From an uncultured Prevotella sp. (GTDB lineage Bacteria > Bacteroidota > Bacteroidia > Bacteroidales > Bacteroidaceae), in assembly GCA_947072805.1 (NCBI GenBank), contig CAMTJK010000142.1:1-8772 (forward strand): a DNA stretch of 8,772 bases, given 5' to 3'. The notes under the pieces are model-generated. The model had not been told where the DNA came from. It did not search any database and saw nothing but the letters and a program-made list of their open reading frames with translations. Below, one piece after another: positions 6,867 to 8,772 of the stretch. Each line of letters begins with the position of its first letter. Within the stretch, counting starts at the first letter, position 1. The position numbers were made by a program, and so were the translations under genes.

Positions 6867-7433
6867 ATGATACAAACGAAAGACAACGGCTGCATACAAG
6901 CTAACAAAAAAAACGCCAAGGGAAAAAGCATCAGACTTACAATTGTATGTATGATTGCCACACTCCTGCTGTTGTCATGCTCGGTTTCATATAAATTCAA
7001 CGGTGCCAGCATCGACTATTCAAAGACAAAAACCATACAAATAGCCGACTTCCCCATTCGCTCAAGCTACGTGTGGGGACCAATGGCAAGCATATTCAAT
7101 AACCAACTGAAAGACATCTTTGCCAATCATACACGCCTAATACAAGTAAGAAGAAACGGCGACCTTAAAATAGAAGGCGAAATAACAAGATACGAACAAC
7201 GCAACAAAGCCGTATCGAGCGAAGGATATTCTGCACAAACAGAACTTTCGATGACCGTAAACGTACGATTCACCAATAACGCCAACCACTCGGAAGACTT
7301 CGAAAAACAATTCACCGCAGCAGCTACCTACGAGACAACACAATCACTAAACTCTGTACAAGAGGAGCTCGTAACGCAAATGGTGAAAGAGATAACAGAC
7401 CAAATCTTCAACGCAACAGTAGCAAACTGGTAA
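6867..7433 (+). CDS. lptE: LPS assembly lipoprotein LptE (LptE-like)
   Basis: LptE is the outer-membrane lipoprotein that sits inside the LptD barrel and helps deliver lipopolysaccharide to the cell surface. From the ATG at 6867 the product is 188 residues. It has a long basic N-region, a hydrophobic stretch (24-36) and a lipobox ending LLLLSC, with the lipidated cysteine at 38. The mature part begins SVSYKFNGASI, then has an alternating beta/alpha pattern with KIEGEITRY, ELSMTVNVRFTN and a C-terminus TDQIFNATVANW. All of these recall Bacteroidetes LptE-family proteins. The start is uncertain. ATGs at 6801 (overlapping the activator gene by 23 bp) and 6831 are also in frame but would lengthen an already long signal peptide. 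It ends 9 bp before the next gene and is probably cotranscribed with it. Confidence 0.85.
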   Translation: MIQTKDNGCIQANKKNAKGKSIRLTIVCMIATLLLLSCSVSYKFNGASIDYSKTKTIQIADFPIRSSYVWGPMASIFNNQLKDIFANHTRLIQVRRNGDLKIEGEITRYEQRNKAVSSEGYSAQTELSMTVNVRFTNNANHSEDFEKQFTAAATYETTQSLNSVQEELVTQMVKEITDQIFNATVANW

Positions 7434-7442
7434 TAATCAAAA

Positions 7443-8207
7443 ATGGAAATAACAGAACTGATAAACCATCCGGAACAGCTTGACAGAGACACTCTCTATG
7501 AGTTGCGCTCCATATTGGCTCTTTATCCGTATTTCCAGACGGCAAGATTACTGATGCTACAAAACTTATACCTGCTACACGACCCTTCTTTCGACGAAGA
7601 ACTGAGACGCGCCGCAATATACATCACCGACAGGAAAGTAATATTCCAACTCGTAGAAGCCGCGCACTACCGTATGCCAACAGCACAAAAGCAGAAAGAA
7701 GAGACAGAAACAGCAAAAACAGACAGCAACAGCGGAAACAGGACACTCTCGCTTATAGACAACTTCCTGGAAACAATTCCACAGGAAGAAGAAAAAGAAG
7801 AAAAGAAAAAAAGACGCTGTACACCCGCTGACGCACGAGTTGATTATATGGCTTACCTGCTTGAAACGGAAAACAACTACAAGCAAGACGAAGATGAGAA
7901 AGTGCCACGTCTGAAAGGACAAAGCCTCATAGACAACTTTATTGAGAATGACACAGGAAAAATAATACTCAACGAGACTCCACAGTTCGTACCACAAATA
8001 GAAGAAAACAACGACAACGAAGAAAAAGGAAACGACGAAAGTTATTTCACTGAAACTTTAGCACGAATTTATATAAAACAAGGCAGATATTCGAAAGCTT
8101 TGGAAATTATTAGGCGTTTAAATTTGAATTATCCAAAAAAAAATGCTTACTTTGCAGACCAAATTCGTTTTCTTGAGAAATTGATAATAAATAATAATAA
8201 AAAATAA
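7443..8207 (+). CDS. TPR-like protein of unknown function encoded upstream of secG
   Basis: This 254-residue soluble, highly charged protein has no signal peptide. A conserved helical N-terminal part (1-76) contains YPYFQTARLLMLQNLYLLHD. The middle (77-199) is low complexity and rich in Glu, Lys, Asn and Thr. It carries the same hexapeptide SLIDNF twice, at 103-108 and 161-166. The C-terminus (about 201-247) reads as a TPR-like helical hairpin: FTETLARIYIKQGRYSKALEII followed by YPKKNAYFADQIRFLEKL. I recall homologues at the same place in Bacteroides, annotated only as tetratricopeptide proteins. From about codon 200 codon choice changes sharply: all six Asn codons are AAT there, against 14 AAC and one AAT before. 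It lies 9 bp after lptE and 8 bp before secG. A role in protein-protein interaction is inferred. Confidence 0.82.
   Translation: MEITELINHPEQLDRDTLYELRSILALYPYFQTARLLMLQNLYLLHDPSFDEELRRAAIYITDRKVIFQLVEAAHYRMPTAQKQKEETETAKTDSNSGNRTLSLIDNFLETIPQEEEKEEKKKRRCTPADARVDYMAYLLETENNYKQDEDEKVPRLKGQSLIDNFIENDTGKIILNETPQFVPQIEENNDNEEKGNDESYFTETLARIYIKQGRYSKALEIIRRLNLNYPKKNAYFADQIRFLEKLIINNNKK
8099..8126 (+). promoter_or_regulatory. Possible internal promoter for secG inside the TPR-like gene
   Basis: TAAATTTG (8119-8126) is identical to the -7 element of the rlmN promoter and has TTTG upstream at 8099-8102, but the spacer is only 16 bp. An alternative is TTTG (8123-8126) with TACTTTG (8148-8154), where the spacer is 21 bp but the -7 element is one base short. 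Both lie in the unusually A/T-rich end of the gene. About four matches to TAnnTTTG are expected by chance on both strands of this window, so this is weak evidence. Confidence 0.3.
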
Positions 8208-8215
8208 AAGTAAAA

Positions 8216-8626
8216 ATGTACACATTATTAGTAATTCTTATCGTGATTGTAGCAATCCTCATGATAGCAATTGTGCTCATTCAGGAATCAAAAGGCGGCG
8301 GTCTGTCATCGAGCTTTGCTTCATACAATCAGATAGGCGGCGTTCGCAAGACAACCGATTTCATAGAGAAATCAACATGGACTCTTGCTGCTGCAATGGT
8401 AATTATCAGCGTATGGTGTGCTTGGGTTGCCCCCAAAGCGACGACAGAAGGTTCTGTGATGGAAAACATCGAAAACCCGATAACCAATCCTAATAACCTT
8501 CCGGGATTCGGAGCAAGCAAGACACAACAGGCAGCACCGGCAAAAGATGACGCCAAAGCAGCCGCTCCTGCAGAAAACAATGCAACAGCACCTGCAGCAG
8601 AAGCCCCTGCACAGCCGGCAAATTAA
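8216..8626 (+). CDS. secG: Protein translocase subunit SecG
   Basis: SecG is the small accessory subunit of the SecYEG inner-membrane channel that stimulates protein export. The 136-residue product has two membrane segments (about 2-22 and 54-73). They flank the conserved cytoplasmic loop LIQESKGGGLSSSF and the IGGVRKTTDFIEKSTW segment (40-55), with a position and spacing typical of SecG. After residue 75 there is a tail of about 60 residues ending in an Ala/Pro-rich repeat-like stretch (about 106-136, APAKDD, APAENN, APAAEAPA). The tail is much longer than the E. coli tail but of a kind I recall in Bacteroidetes. The ATG at 8216 lies 8 bp after the TPR-like gene stop, so cotranscription is likely. 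Codon use differs from the upstream genes, with more GGC/GGT and GCT. Confidence 0.93.
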   Translation: MYTLLVILIVIVAILMIAIVLIQESKGGGLSSSFASYNQIGGVRKTTDFIEKSTWTLAAAMVIISVWCAWVAPKATTEGSVMENIENPITNPNNLPGFGASKTQQAAPAKDDAKAAAPAENNATAPAAEAPAQPAN

Positions 8627-8642
8627 AGAAAAGGATAAAAAA

Positions 8643-8681
8643 GTACGTGATTTATTTGCATAATCAAGATAAATCACGTAC
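8643..8681. terminator. 13-bp perfect inverted repeat after secG: terminator or operator
   Basis: GTACGTGATTTAT (8643-8655) is perfectly complementary to ATAAATCACGTAC (8669-8681). The 13-base loop can add TTG/CAA pairs (8656-8658 with 8665-8667). It begins 17 bp after the secG stop. In the plus direction only CTTTG follows, so it lacks a good U-tract. In the minus direction six T residues follow (complement of 8637-8642), as in an intrinsic terminator. The repeat also spans the tRNA promoter, so an operator role is a real alternative. Confidence 0.65.
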
Positions 8682-8686
8682 CTTTG
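8655..8686 (+). promoter_or_regulatory. Promoter for tRNA-His
   Basis: TTTG (8655-8658) and TACCTTTG (8679-8686) with a 20-bp spacer are a full match to the Bacteroidetes consensus. Transcription should start near 8691, roughly 20 bases before the mature tRNA 5' end. Both elements overlap the arms of the 13-bp inverted repeat. Confidence 0.8.
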
Positions 8687-8711
8687 CACTCGCTTTAGGA
8701 ATAAAGAACAC

Positions 8712-8772
8712 GGTGGATGTAGTTCAGTTGGTTAGAGCGTCAGATTGTGGTTCTGAATGTCGTGGGTTCGAG
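8712..8772 (+). tRNA. tRNA-His (anticodon GTG), 3' end outside the window
   Basis: The sequence folds as a tRNA. G at 8712 is the encoded extra G(-1) typical of tRNA-His, followed by acceptor strand GTGGATG and TA. The D arm is GTTC...GAGC. The anticodon stem TCAGA/TCTGA holds loop TTGTGGT with anticodon GTG. The variable loop and the T arm start GTGGGTTCGAG follow. The 3' half of the T stem, the acceptor strand and the CCA region are cut off by the window end. Confidence 0.96.

Overview
The window reads as a chromosomal housekeeping segment from a member of Bacteroidales, most likely Prevotella-like. The evidence is the protein types (a DUF4837 lipoprotein, Bacteroidetes-style LptE and SecG, a TPR-like protein ending just before secG), the absence of clear Shine-Dalgarno sequences, and three intergenic promoters of the Bacteroidetes form TTTG-N19/20-TAnnTTTG. 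No phage, transposase, CRISPR array or toxin-antitoxin module was recognised. The genus is inferred from remembered resemblance, not from a search.

Layout. Bases 1-192 hold no convincing gene but contain an imperfect 31-bp direct repeat with short palindromes. A tcdA gene (tRNA t6A dehydratase) lies on the minus strand at 193-990. It is divergent from rlmN, and the two promoters sit back to back with their -33 elements forming one small palindrome. On the plus strand, rlmN (23S rRNA/tRNA A2503/A37 methylation), a DUF4837 lipoprotein gene, pdxA (vitamin B6 synthesis) and a YbhN/AglD-type membrane protein gene are packed with gaps of 16 bp or less and one ATGA overlap. They look like one operon.

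After a 103-bp gap with its own promoter come a sigma54-type AAA+ activator without a sensor domain, lptE (LPS transport), a TPR-like protein of unknown function, and secG (Sec translocon). These are probably a second operon with an envelope theme. Following secG, a perfect 13-bp inverted repeat overlaps a strong promoter for a tRNA-His(GTG) gene, which runs off the right end.

No new multi-gene system stands out. The observations most worth a second look are the inverted repeat laid over the tRNA-His promoter, an abrupt codon-usage change at the 3' end of the TPR-like gene just before secG, the duplicated SLIDNF motif in that protein, the almost leaderless start of the sigma54 activator gene, a cysteine cluster in TcdA, a low-complexity tail on PdxA, and the repeat at the left edge.
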